From: Lacrimispora saccharolytica
GTDB lineage: Bacteria; Bacillota; Clostridia; Lachnospirales; Lachnospiraceae
Direction of reading: 5' to 3'
NCBI GenBank assembly: GCA_016899975.1
Contig: JACJJN010000018.1
Span: forward strand, 1-64,000
DNA: 64,000 nucleotides
Numbering within the stretch: position 1 is the first letter of the stretch; the number at the start of each line of letters is the position of its first letter. Made by a program: the position numbers and the translations under genes. Below the pieces are notes generated by a model that was not told the DNA's origin, searched no databases, and saw nothing but the letters and a program-made list of their open reading frames with translations. Shown here piece after piece: positions 24,864 through 32,340 of this stretch.

Positions 24864-25339
24864 ACGTCAATTTTTTCACTCTCCATCAATAACTGGCAGA
24901 TTCCCTGGTCGTCTTTCTCCGGATGTGCAGATACAGTCCGGCAGATTTTCTCCACCGTTTGAATGTCTTCTTCTAACAAATCCGCAATCTGCTCTTTCGA
25001 ATATCCGCGGGGCAACTTCTTTCGGACCTGAGAAACCAAAGTGTACAGCATGCCTTCACGGAGACCTTCCAATCGTCCTTCACGTCGGCCCTCCAATCGG
25101 CCCTCCAGTCGCCCCTTCTGCATTCCATCCTCAACCAACATTTCTCCTAATAACGTCATACCCATCTTCTCCTTTACCTGTTCCAACACTTTTGCATCCA
25201 GCAATTTAACTGCGAGTGCATACAATATGGTTTCCATTTTTTGCCGGGTCTCTTTGTCGATTCCTGCCTCCTCACTGCGTAAAAGTTCCAGCCCACGGCA
25301 AATTCTCTCAGCAACAGGAACTTTTCTGTTTTTCTCCAA
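24860..25339 (-). pseudogene. 5'-truncated chimeric Rpn C-terminal region
   Basis: A 159-residue ORF without a nuclease domain. Residues 1-75 (MEKNRKVPVAERICRGLELL to LVEDGMQKG) look like the middle/C-terminal part of a second Rpn-type transposase subfamily. From about 76 it switches to the REG repeat and the helical end shared with the other local copies (LLEEDIQTVEKICRTVSAHP, QLLMESEKIDV). It has only a TTG start, five bases after AGGAGG. Most likely a relic whose nuclease domain was deleted, though it could be translated and couple the 86-residue tail. Confidence 0.6.
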
Positions 25340-25668
25340 CCATTCCTCCTGTTCCGGCTGGCGGTTCTTTTTTCTCTCTTCTCTTTACCGCAATTATAAA
25401 TCTTTTTTTACGACCGAACAACAGCATCGCCTGATTTTTCTTTTATTTTTTGTTGTTTTGGGATTATCGGTTCGATGGAACCTTTTGGAACTATTTTCAG
25501 ATTTGATTCTTGAAATGAATGATCAAAAAATGCTTTCGAATGATTTTCTCATTCTTTCTCGTTATTATAAGGAAGTATTCTGCAGAAAAGGAAAAAATGA
25601 AAAATTTCCCGCGCTGTTTCCCGGTCTTATCCTATTTTAACATGCGTTATCATACCTGTAAACGAAAG

Positions 25669-25717
25669 AGTTCAGCAGCCTGTCCCCGTCACCGACGGCA
25701 TTCCAGAACTGCTGAAC
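25669..25717 (-). terminator. Hairpin past the TWQG/BTAD genes
   Basis: GTTCAGCAG and CTGCTGAAC form a 9-bp stem in the 437-base gap 25340-25776. A weak T-rich tract follows on the minus strand. The rest of the gap is AT-rich with no gene seen. Confidence 0.4.
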
Positions 25718-25776
25718 GATGCCAAACCGCATAAAAAATCATTCCCGCAATCTTCGCGCCCTTTTCTCAGCGTCCT

Positions 25777-26226
25777 CTATTTACAATCCTCATTCAATGC
25801 GTTATCCACCAGAATGATCAGTTCCAGTGCGCTGCGGAATTCCACTTCTTTCTCCGCCTCTTTCCAGACCAATCGTCCCTGCCAGGTGGCGTTCTGCCGG
25901 TACTGAACATAGGTGTAAAAAGTCGCGCACTTTCCCTGATGGTTCAGTACTTCCTCTTTGGTCGAAAGGATCTGCCACGTTTTTTCCCTGTCTTCTTTTT
26001 CTGTTTCGGAAAAATTCCGCAGCATCACCGCCGCCTCCGGGAAGCGGATACCGTCATAAAACTCTTCCATATACCGCAGCAGCTGCACCACATTCTCAAA
26101 TTTCCACGGTTCCCGCTGATAGTAATGGTAGATTCTGCCTCCGATCTCCCCCTGGACGCTCCGGTCTACACATATATTGATCAGATTCGGAATCGCTGCT
26201 TTGGATTCCATCCGAACATCCTTCAT
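25777..26226 (-). CDS. TWQG-motif protein beside the BTAD regulator
   Basis: A 149-residue soluble protein with no family name that I recognise. The N-terminal half is helical (RIYHYYQREPWKFENVVQLL). The C-terminal half has YVQYRQNATWQGRLVWKE and VEFRSALELIILVDNALNE, homologous to the 73-residue protein at the head of the pilus operon. It lies 86 bases downstream of the BTAD regulator on the same strand and is probably co-transcribed with it. The pairing of one homologue with the regulator and one with the pilus operon suggests that the two loci form one regulatory circuit; that link is inference. Confidence 0.75.
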   Translation of the reverse strand: MKDVRMESKAAIPNLINICVDRSVQGEIGGRIYHYYQREPWKFENVVQLLRYMEEFYDGIRFPEAAVMLRNFSETEKEDREKTWQILSTKEEVLNHQGKCATFYTYVQYRQNATWQGRLVWKEAEKEVEFRSALELIILVDNALNEDCK

Positions 26227-26312
26227 TTTTTCCTCTTTCCTGACGCACTTGCTGCGTCATCAAGGTAGATTTGAAAGTTTACTTCCAAACTCTTCCACGC
26301 TCCCGTCCCTCA

Positions 26313-27578
26313 TCAGTTCCAGTGGAATTCATTCCTGTGAAAATGCAGTCTCGAATTATCATTTTCCACATCTGCCACAGAGGAAACGTAGTATTCCAGG
26401 TTCTGCTTCCATGATTTATGTTTGCTTGAAAATTTATCCAGGATCCTCCGGAAAATAATATCGCAGTTTTCCTGATTGGTTCCCACCAGCAGGATCAGAA
26501 ACTGGGACGGGCTGTATTTGGTAAAGGAATCGCCGCGCCGCAGGCTTCCTTTGATGGCGAGATGCAGGTTCTCGGACAGTACTTCCAGCTTTTCTCTGCT
26601 CTCCAGTGGCCGTCCCTTTCCGTCGGTCAGTGAGCATACCATCAGAAAGACTGACTGCCCGTTTCTCTCGATGATCCTCCGGATCAGCCGGTAGCCGTCC
26701 CGGAAACTTGGCAGCGTGCAGTAAAAAGCGCCGTTCTCATACTCCGCTTCCTTCAGACCTTCCTTAATCTCCCCGGCCGCCTGATATTTTCTGCTCATCT
26801 TGGCGCTCATCTCTTTAAACTGATCCATCATTTTTTCGGAAGGACTGATCCCAAGTTCCTCAAAAAACATCCTGGAAGTTTCCTCATAAAACTGATACGC
26901 CTCTTTATAATGATTCATGCACATCAGCGCATCGATCTTCAGCGACTGCCATTCGTCAAACGGATAAATTTCTGACGCTGTCGAGGTCAGTTCAACAATC
27001 TGCTCATACTCCCGCTGCCGCTTCAGATATTCACATACCTGGATCATCGCCTCCCCGTACCGTTCTTTATACCGCACGCTGTTGACGATCACCCAATCCT
27101 CCCCCGACAATGACGGAAGAAATTCCCCGCGGTAAAGACGGCAGGCACGGGAAAGGAAGTCCATCTTCTTCCGTTCCTCTGTTTCCTTCTCCGCCTTCTG
27201 CAGCAGATCCAAAAAGTCCGCCACATCGATACGGACCTTCATCGGGCTGTCCCATCGGTAGATTCCATTTTCAATCTTAATGTAATCGTATTCCGGCAGC
27301 CCCGCTTCTACCAGCATCTTTTTCAATCTATGTACAGTAACCCGAAGATTATTGGCGACATTTGAAAGTTCCTCTCTGCCAAACAGATCTTCCAGCAGCT
27401 CGGTGCGTGGAATCCCCGCCTGTTCCCCGCTTCCGCAGAAGCTTTCGTGCAGCAGGATCTGCAGCAGTTTTACCGCCTTGGTAGCCGTATTGCGTTTAAA
27501 AGAAACCGTCTGTTCTCCATACGTCATGGAAAACCGCCCCAACATAGATACCTTTAATTCAGGCAACTCCTTTTCCAT
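26313..27578 (-). CDS. BTAD (SARP-like) regulator with degenerate GGDEF domain
   Basis: A 421-residue protein. Residues 5-110 form an OmpR-type winged helix, 115-255 are the bacterial transcriptional activation domain (FLSRACRLYRGEFLPSLSGE, the BTAD TPR hallmark). The C-terminal 285-400 fold like a GGDEF domain: FRDGYRLIRRIIERNGQSVF, then SLRRGDSFTKYSPSQFLILL, where SPSQF (356-360) takes the place of GGDEF. The catalytic residues are absent, so this part cannot make c-di-GMP and may bind a nucleotide or mediate dimerisation. Regulators of this class often sit near Lachnospiraceae pilin loci. Likely target: the pilus operon at 8-21 kb. Target and ligand are inferred. Confidence 0.85.
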   Translation of the reverse strand: MEKELPELKVSMLGRFSMTYGEQTVSFKRNTATKAVKLLQILLHESFCGSGEQAGIPRTELLEDLFGREELSNVANNLRVTVHRLKKMLVEAGLPEYDYIKIENGIYRWDSPMKVRIDVADFLDLLQKAEKETEERKKMDFLSRACRLYRGEFLPSLSGEDWVIVNSVRYKERYGEAMIQVCEYLKRQREYEQIVELTSTASEIYPFDEWQSLKIDALMCMNHYKEAYQFYEETSRMFFEELGISPSEKMMDQFKEMSAKMSRKYQAAGEIKEGLKEAEYENGAFYCTLPSFRDGYRLIRRIIERNGQSVFLMVCSLTDGKGRPLESREKLEVLSENLHLAIKGSLRRGDSFTKYSPSQFLILLVGTNQENCDIIFRRILDKFSSKHKSWKQNLEYYVSSVADVENDNSRLHFHRNEFHWN

Positions 27579-27788
27579 ATCCTTCTCTCCCTGTTTATAC
27601 CAAAAAAGAACCAGATTTTCCCTATATGATTCGTTTTCTGCTGCCTTCAGGTCTTTTCTGGTAATTGAAAAACCATTATATTTACTTCATTTTAGACATT
27701 AAGAAAATATTTGTCAATAACATCCGTCCGCGTTTTTCCCCATAATGCAGAAATCTTTAATGGTTTTTTCCAGATTTTGCACAGCAAA

Positions 27789-27826
27789 ATACCGGCAATG
27801 CAGATGACTCTCTCCATTGCCGGTAT
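27789..27826 (-). terminator. Terminator after the sugar isomerase-like gene
   Basis: A perfect 12-bp stem (ATACCGGCAATG/CATTGCCGGTAT) lies 20 bases past the stop. The minus strand continues with TTTTGC; the plus strand also runs into a T tract. Confidence 0.7.
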
Positions 27827-27846
27827 CTCAGTTTGTTTTTTAATGA

Positions 27847-28818
27847 TTATTCAGCTTTTTCTTTGGCTTCCCCTGCTTCTTTCTTCACAGCCTCTGCCAT
27901 GCCTTTCATGTACGCCAGGTTATTCTCCAGTTTCACTTTCGTCTCTTCCTCGTTGGAGAAATCCTCGATGGAAACCGTTCCGTCGTATCCGAATTTGTTC
28001 ATAACGGAAAACAGACGTTTCAGATCCGCCATACCTTTTTTCAGCGGGCACCACTGACGTTTCCATTTTGCCGCGCCCAGATTGTCCTCTCCGTCCGGAA
28101 CGAGCACGCCGTTTTTAATATGGATATGCGCAATATAATCGCCCAGCAGCTCGAAGCTCTTCTGGTATTCCTCAAATCCTTCATTTACCATATTGCCCGG
28201 ATCGAAGATCAGTCCGAAATATTCCGGATCAAATCCTTCCAGCGCGCGGTATGCTGCGCTCGGGCTGGCGATCATGGTATCCATATGGATTTCAAGAACA
28301 ACTTTTACATTGTATTTGCGTGCATACGGATCCAGTTTCTTCAGATCCTCACGCATACGGTCGAACAGTACCGGATACGGCGCCTCTGCCTTTGCCGGAT
28401 CATACGGAACCAGTCCTGCGCGGACCTGTCCGCATCCGATAGCGTTCGCTGCTTCCATCACATTCACCAGCTTCTCGGTATCGCCTACTGCCAGATAAGT
28501 CGTAAGTCCGAAAATCTCAATTCCCGCTGCATCACAGAGTTCTTTCGCCTTCAGCGCTTCCTCCTTGATGTTTTCCAGAGACAGGGTACTTTTGTTATTT
28601 CCCCAGTATCTCTGCTCGTACGGAATCTTCGGATCATCCTCGGACGGAGCCGGGATTTCCTCCTTGAAACAGGTATCCCAGCGCTCATACGGTTTCTTGA
28701 TCTCCGCTACACGCCATTCCACGCCCGTATAACCCAGTTCTTTTAAGAGTTCTACGGATTTCTCCGGACTGTATTCCGGCATACTTACTGAAAATACTCC
28801 AAACTTCAAAACATCCAC
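27847..28818 (-). CDS. Sugar phosphate isomerase/epimerase (xylose isomerase-like TIM barrel)
   Basis: A 323-residue TIM-barrel protein. The N terminus (KFGVFSVSMPEYSPEKSVEL, LGYTGVEWRV) and the metal-site segments (VVLEIHMDT, GLIFDPGNMV, AHIHIKNG, GTVSIEDFS) match the AP-endonuclease-2/xylose isomerase-like family, including IolE- and hydroxypyruvate isomerase-like enzymes. The Glu, Asp, His and Glu metal ligands appear present. It is monocistronic, with its own terminator, and no sugar operon is next to it, so the substrate cannot be guessed. Confidence 0.85.
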   Translation of the reverse strand: MDVLKFGVFSVSMPEYSPEKSVELLKELGYTGVEWRVAEIKKPYERWDTCFKEEIPAPSEDDPKIPYEQRYWGNNKSTLSLENIKEEALKAKELCDAAGIEIFGLTTYLAVGDTEKLVNVMEAANAIGCGQVRAGLVPYDPAKAEAPYPVLFDRMREDLKKLDPYARKYNVKVVLEIHMDTMIASPSAAYRALEGFDPEYFGLIFDPGNMVNEGFEEYQKSFELLGDYIAHIHIKNGVLVPDGEDNLGAAKWKRQWCPLKKGMADLKRLFSVMNKFGYDGTVSIEDFSNEEETKVKLENNLAYMKGMAEAVKKEAGEAKEKAE

Positions 28819-29159
28819 TCTCCTTTTTGTTTAATTTGCTGAAACTTATGATTTTATTCTACTCTATTTGTACAAAAAATACAAGCAAAAGAAATTTGTT
28901 TCTTATTTTGATGGAGAGGAACGAAAACATAAGTCTTTTTTCATCCGCTTTTCTATATTTAGATTCGTTCTTTCTATATCTTGTGGCGTTGAATTGTGTG
29001 TAATTTTCTGACTTTTGTAGTCAGTTTTTGTCGCTTATTGACTATAAAAATGTCAATAGATTTCCCCATTTATTTTTCCAAAATCTTCATTTCTCCATTG
29101 TGAACAAAACGCGTGTTCTGATTTTTCTTATGTAAATCTGTGAAAAACGAGCGTTTTTC

Positions 29160-29264
29160 GGTGGACAATGTGGATAACTCCGTGTATAACTTTACTTTTC
29201 AATGATTTCCATGAGTTTCCACTGTGGATAACTTGTTCATAATATGTGGGAAAATTGTGGGCAA
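29160..29264 (-). other. Cluster of DnaA-box-like 9-mers
   Basis: The 573-base gap 28819-29391 holds, in one orientation, two perfect TTATCCACA boxes on the minus strand (29169-29177 and 29223-29231). Nearby are one TTATACACG (29181-29189) and two-mismatch versions at 29160-29168, 29245-29253 and 29256-29264. No dnaA, dnaN or rpmH gene is nearby, so this is not the usual oriC position. No convincing gene was seen in the gap. Confidence 0.6.
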
Positions 29265-29338
29265 TTTTCGACGGCATCTGACACTCCAATTTTTTCCAGC
29301 ATTCTTTGTGCATTTTGAATAAGTTACTGTTCCGCCCA

Positions 29339-29363
29339 GGCCTGCGCACATGCTGCGCAGACC
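29339..29363. repeat. CTGCGCACATGCTGCGCAG palindromic repeat, copy 1
   Basis: An inverted repeat just past the trxB stop. It recurs in reverse orientation at 43933-43957, with a related GTAACAGTTC-type flank (TTACTGTTC here). Confidence 0.65.
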
Positions 29364-29391
29364 GTAAAAACGTGATTCAGGAGTACCCCTG

Positions 29392-30312
29392 TCAGGAATA
29401 GAGCAGATGGTTCTGAACGGACGTCACGCAGTTCGCGCCGTCGGATGCTGCCGTAAGAATCTGGCGGAGCTGTTTTGTCCTTACATCTCCCGCCGCATAA
29501 ACACCTTCCACGCTTGTGACTCCATCTTCCTGTGCCTTGATGTATCCCTGCGCATCCATTTCCAGTTTTCCACTCACCAGTTCAGAATTCGGCGTGATGC
29601 CGACCGCGATAAAGATTCCGTTTACCGCCAGATCTTTCTTCTCTCCCGTCTTTCGGTTGGTGACGGACACTGCCTCGACCTGGTTTTCCCCTTTGATTTC
29701 GTCCACTACCGTATCCCATACCATTTCCACATTTTCCAGCGCCAGCAGACGTTCCTGCAGGATCTTCGCCGCGCGCAGTTCATCTCTTCTGTGGATCACA
29801 TAGACTTTCTCACAGGCTCTCGCCAGGAAGATCGCGTCTTCCACCGCCACATCGCCGCCTCCGACCACTGCAACCGTCTTTCCCCGGAAAAACGCGCCGT
29901 CACAGGTCGCACAGTAGGAAACGCCCATACCGGCGAGTTCCTTCTCTCCCGGAACATCGAGCATCCTGTGCTTTGCACCTGTTGCAACGATGACAGTCTT
30001 CGTATGATACTCACCTTTTTTCGCCACAACGACCTTGTCCTCTCCGTCCAGCTTCAGCTCCAGCACTTTGTCCCGGACAAATTCAGCGCCCATTTTCTCT
30101 GCATGGTCTCTCAGTGTGGTTCCCAGATCCATGCCGCTGATTCCGGGAAGTCCCGGATAATTGTCTACCTCATAAGTCGTCACGACCTGTCCGCCGCTGA
30201 CAAAATTTTCTTCAATAATAATCGTATCCAGCTTTGCTCTCTGGGCATAAATTGCTGCGGCAAGCCCCGCCGGACCGGAACCGATAATAATCAGATCATA
30301 CTGTTTTTCCAT
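29392..30312 (-). CDS. trxB: Thioredoxin-disulfide reductase
   Basis: A 306-residue flavoenzyme that transfers electrons from NADPH through FAD to thioredoxin. The FAD site GSGPAG is at residues 11-16, the redox pair CATC is C134/C137, and the NADPH site is VVGGGDVA, with the HRRDELRA arginines selecting NADPH. The C-terminal FAD motif is YAAGDVR. The start is the ATG after AGAGGTAAG; a longer in-frame ORF runs 22 codons further into repeat DNA (MDMQACPLGSL), which is not convincing. Length is standard. The 5' side is packed with palindromes and no thioredoxin gene is adjacent. Confidence 0.95.
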   Translation of the reverse strand: MEKQYDLIIIGSGPAGLAAAIYAQRAKLDTIIIEENFVSGGQVVTTYEVDNYPGLPGISGMDLGTTLRDHAEKMGAEFVRDKVLELKLDGEDKVVVAKKGEYHTKTVIVATGAKHRMLDVPGEKELAGMGVSYCATCDGAFFRGKTVAVVGGGDVAVEDAIFLARACEKVYVIHRRDELRAAKILQERLLALENVEMVWDTVVDEIKGENQVEAVSVTNRKTGEKKDLAVNGIFIAVGITPNSELVSGKLEMDAQGYIKAQEDGVTSVEGVYAAGDVRTKQLRQILTAASDGANCVTSVQNHLLYS

Positions 30313-30338
30313 ATTTTTCTTACCTCTTTCTTTTATTC

Positions 30339-30463
30339 CCGCGGGCAACGAGCCAAGCGGACATGCTTGCATGTCCATTTGGCGACTGCCGCGAGGGTCA
30401 AATACCCCGCAGCTTTGCTGCGCTGCAAGTTTGATGCCCCGTAGCTTGCTGCGGGGTATTTGA
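30339..30463. repeat. Composite palindromic repeat upstream of trxB
   Basis: Two hairpins in a row. The first (30339-30393) has arms around GGACATGCTTGCATGTCC and begins with GCGGGCAACGAGCCAAGCGG, a 20-mer repeated at about 54038-54057. The second has a perfect 16-bp stem, TCAAATACCCCGCAGC (30398-30413) with its complement (30448-30463). The rest of 30464-30581 is low-complexity T/C-rich DNA without a gene. Confidence 0.75.
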
Positions 30464-30581
30464 TTTTCTGCTTTTCTACTCTTTTACTTTCCTGTGTTTC
30501 AGTTTCTGCAGCCTTTTACACATTTGCTTTTCTGCGCTTCTGTTTCTGCACTCTCTTATTCTTTCCATCTCTGTCACCCTG

Positions 30582-31811
30582 CTACTGCTTTACAACCTTG
30601 ATGCCCCTTACCAGGTGAAGAGCCTGATCTACGGTGATCTCCGTGTAGCTTTCCTTTGTCTCATCGGCATAGAAGGTATAGATCTCCGTTCCGTTTTCGG
30701 TGTCCTCGGTCTTCTCATAGTCCTCCGAAACCGCGGCAAGAAATGTTTCCTCCGGCGTACCGAGCGTAATACCGCCTGCCACCGCAATAGGAACCTTGGT
30801 CGTATCCATATCCCCATACAGCGCGGTGATAAAACAGTTTTCCACGGTTACCGCTTCCTCCGAATCATTCCTTACATTTCCGAAGAGCCGCTCTCCATTC
30901 TTTTCCAATGTCACATAACCATACTGAAGGCCTTTTACCGCCTCATCGGATTCTTTGTCGTTGATCTCCCATCCATGTTTCAGCAGTTCCGCTGTGGGAA
31001 CCGGAAGCTGATAAAGCGTTCCGTCATAAGAAACGACGAACTGATCCAATGCCGTTCCCGGCGCCTCCGGCGCCTGATAGGCTTTTACCTCCGGCGTTTC
31101 CTCACTCAAGGCATGTTCCAGCTCTTCCTCACCGTTGGAATTCTGCAGATTCTGAAGATCCAGCCGCATCAGAAGTCCCGTCTCGTTGTCAAACCCAAAC
31201 TGGACACTCCGGTTCAGACCAAATTCATACGTAAGGAACAGATACTCTTCCTGCTCATACCGGTCCTTGGGAGCGCCATATGCCTGAATCACTTCCTCCG
31301 CCACAGACTTCTGAAATACAATATTTCCCGGAAGGTTTACATAGACCCTTTTGCCGCTGTCCTCCCCGGCATCCACATGAAAGCCCGCCACATAACACTG
31401 GCTGACCGGAAGTTCCGACGCCTCCGGATTCATAATATCCACCGTCACTGCACAGTCTTCCACCGTAAAAATCTCTCCTGCCAGATAAGACTGAGCGCTG
31501 ACCATTTCCTGTTCATCGCCGTCGTAGCTCCATCCGTTTGCGGTAAAGCTCTCATATGTCATAGGAAGCTGATAAGAGACTCCCCAGACTGCGTACTCAA
31601 AATCATACAGTTCATCCGGAAGTTCCACCTCATAGACAGGGATACCCTCTCCCGGCAGCTGCTCCTGCATCGTATCTTCAGGGTCATCATCCTCTGTACT
31701 CTGGCTGACAGTCGAAATAGGAATCTCCTGCTTCTGATCCCGGCATCCCGGAAGCATCCACAGAACACCCGCCGCCATCAGAATCATAAGGCCAGTTTTA
31801 AATCCTCTCAT
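30582..31811 (-). CDS. Putative lipoprotein with duplicated domain
   Basis: A 409-residue exported protein from the ATG that follows GGGAGGAGAG. The lipobox is WMLPGCRD with C23, so it should be lipid-anchored outside the membrane. Two halves share a layout: a domain beginning YAVWGVSYQLPMTYESFTAN (near 75) and one beginning VVSYDGTLYQLPVPTAELLK (near 260). Each is followed by a 'shortness of name' segment (VEDCAVTVDI; VENCFITALY) and a YGxP/LGTPEE segment, so the protein arose by internal duplication. No known enzyme motif is visible. Both neighbours are separated by repeats, so context gives no clue. Confidence 0.75.
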   Translation of the reverse strand: MRGFKTGLMILMAAGVLWMLPGCRDQKQEIPISTVSQSTEDDDPEDTMQEQLPGEGIPVYEVELPDELYDFEYAVWGVSYQLPMTYESFTANGWSYDGDEQEMVSAQSYLAGEIFTVEDCAVTVDIMNPEASELPVSQCYVAGFHVDAGEDSGKRVYVNLPGNIVFQKSVAEEVIQAYGAPKDRYEQEEYLFLTYEFGLNRSVQFGFDNETGLLMRLDLQNLQNSNGEEELEHALSEETPEVKAYQAPEAPGTALDQFVVSYDGTLYQLPVPTAELLKHGWEINDKESDEAVKGLQYGYVTLEKNGERLFGNVRNDSEEAVTVENCFITALYGDMDTTKVPIAVAGGITLGTPEETFLAAVSEDYEKTEDTENGTEIYTFYADETKESYTEITVDQALHLVRGIKVVKQ

Positions 31812-32041
31812 TGCCTCTCCTCCCTTATGGACACACACTTTGCCATACCGTGCGCAGACATCCAGCTTCCGCTATTATACCATACACAACATCTTTTTTA
31901 CAGGCTTTTCCCTCCATACCACAAGAAGAAAAAATCCCTGAGCGTGTGGCATCCGTGTGCGGCGGGCATCTGCAAAGAGGTGAGAAAATCTTAACGCTCC
32001 GAAGCCCCGGAGGACGGGTCAGGCGCAGGGCTTCACGCACT

Positions 32042-32203
32042 AGAGCATGTTTGAAAATTGCTTTCTGCGAGATGTGCGTCACAGTTTGTGGGAAATTTGT
32101 TCCGAAATCAGTCAGCGTAGCGGGCTACGCTGACTGATTTTGGGGCGAATTTCCCGCAAAGTGGGGCGTGCAGATTGCAGGAATGAATTTTCAAACACGC
32201 TCT
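32042..32203. repeat. 162-bp near-perfect palindromic element (MITE/REP-like)
   Basis: Two 79-base arms (32042-32120 and 32125-32203) pair around a 4-base loop. The inner 12+ bases (CAGTCAGCGTAG/CTACGCTGACTG) are perfect and the arms match at roughly four positions in five. The ends read AGAGC(A/G)TGTTTGAAAATT. End-like copies occur at 21548, 43901 and 52238. It has no coding capacity. With the hairpin at 32211-32268 it fills most of the 31812-32340 gap. Confidence 0.85.
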
Positions 32204-32210
32204 AAGCCTG

Positions 32211-32268
32211 AGGAGCGCTGAGTCGGGAATTGATCAACAATTCCTGACGAATCGCTCCGGGATTTTTT
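32211..32268 (+). terminator. Hairpin with T tract before the DUF885 gene
   Basis: GAGCG/CGCTC and GGAATTG/CAATTCC stems are followed by GGGATTTTTTCG on the plus strand. No plus-strand gene ends here, so it may belong to the repeat region. Confidence 0.45.
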
Positions 32269-32340
32269 CGCCCCCCCCTTACATAGTCCCTGCTGTGGTT
32301 TCATAAAATAGAAGAAAAAGAAAAGGGTTATCACGGGATT

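Larger units (their letters stand above)
21886..24870 (-). repeat. Tandem duplication of an Rpn gene with leader, hairpin and tail ORF
   Basis: The stretch 21886-23395 and the stretch 23401-24870 match along almost all their length: the rpn gene, its roughly 270-300 base upstream region (shared segments TGTACTGGTGCCGGACTTTG and GATTCGTTAACGATCACTTT), a GCATTCCGCTTTG hairpin, and the first part of a tail ORF. Divergence is low in the gene and higher in the tails. This is a tandem duplication of about 1.5 kb, with later changes in the tails. Confidence 0.85.

Noticed and set aside
29160-29264. Replication origin
   Set aside because: No dnaA, dnaN, recF or rpmH genes near; a cluster of boxes alone does not make an origin.
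29128-29349. 73-residue ORF in the DnaA-box region
   Set aside because: Composition follows the AT-rich repeat DNA; no start signal or domain. The boxes explain the sequence better.
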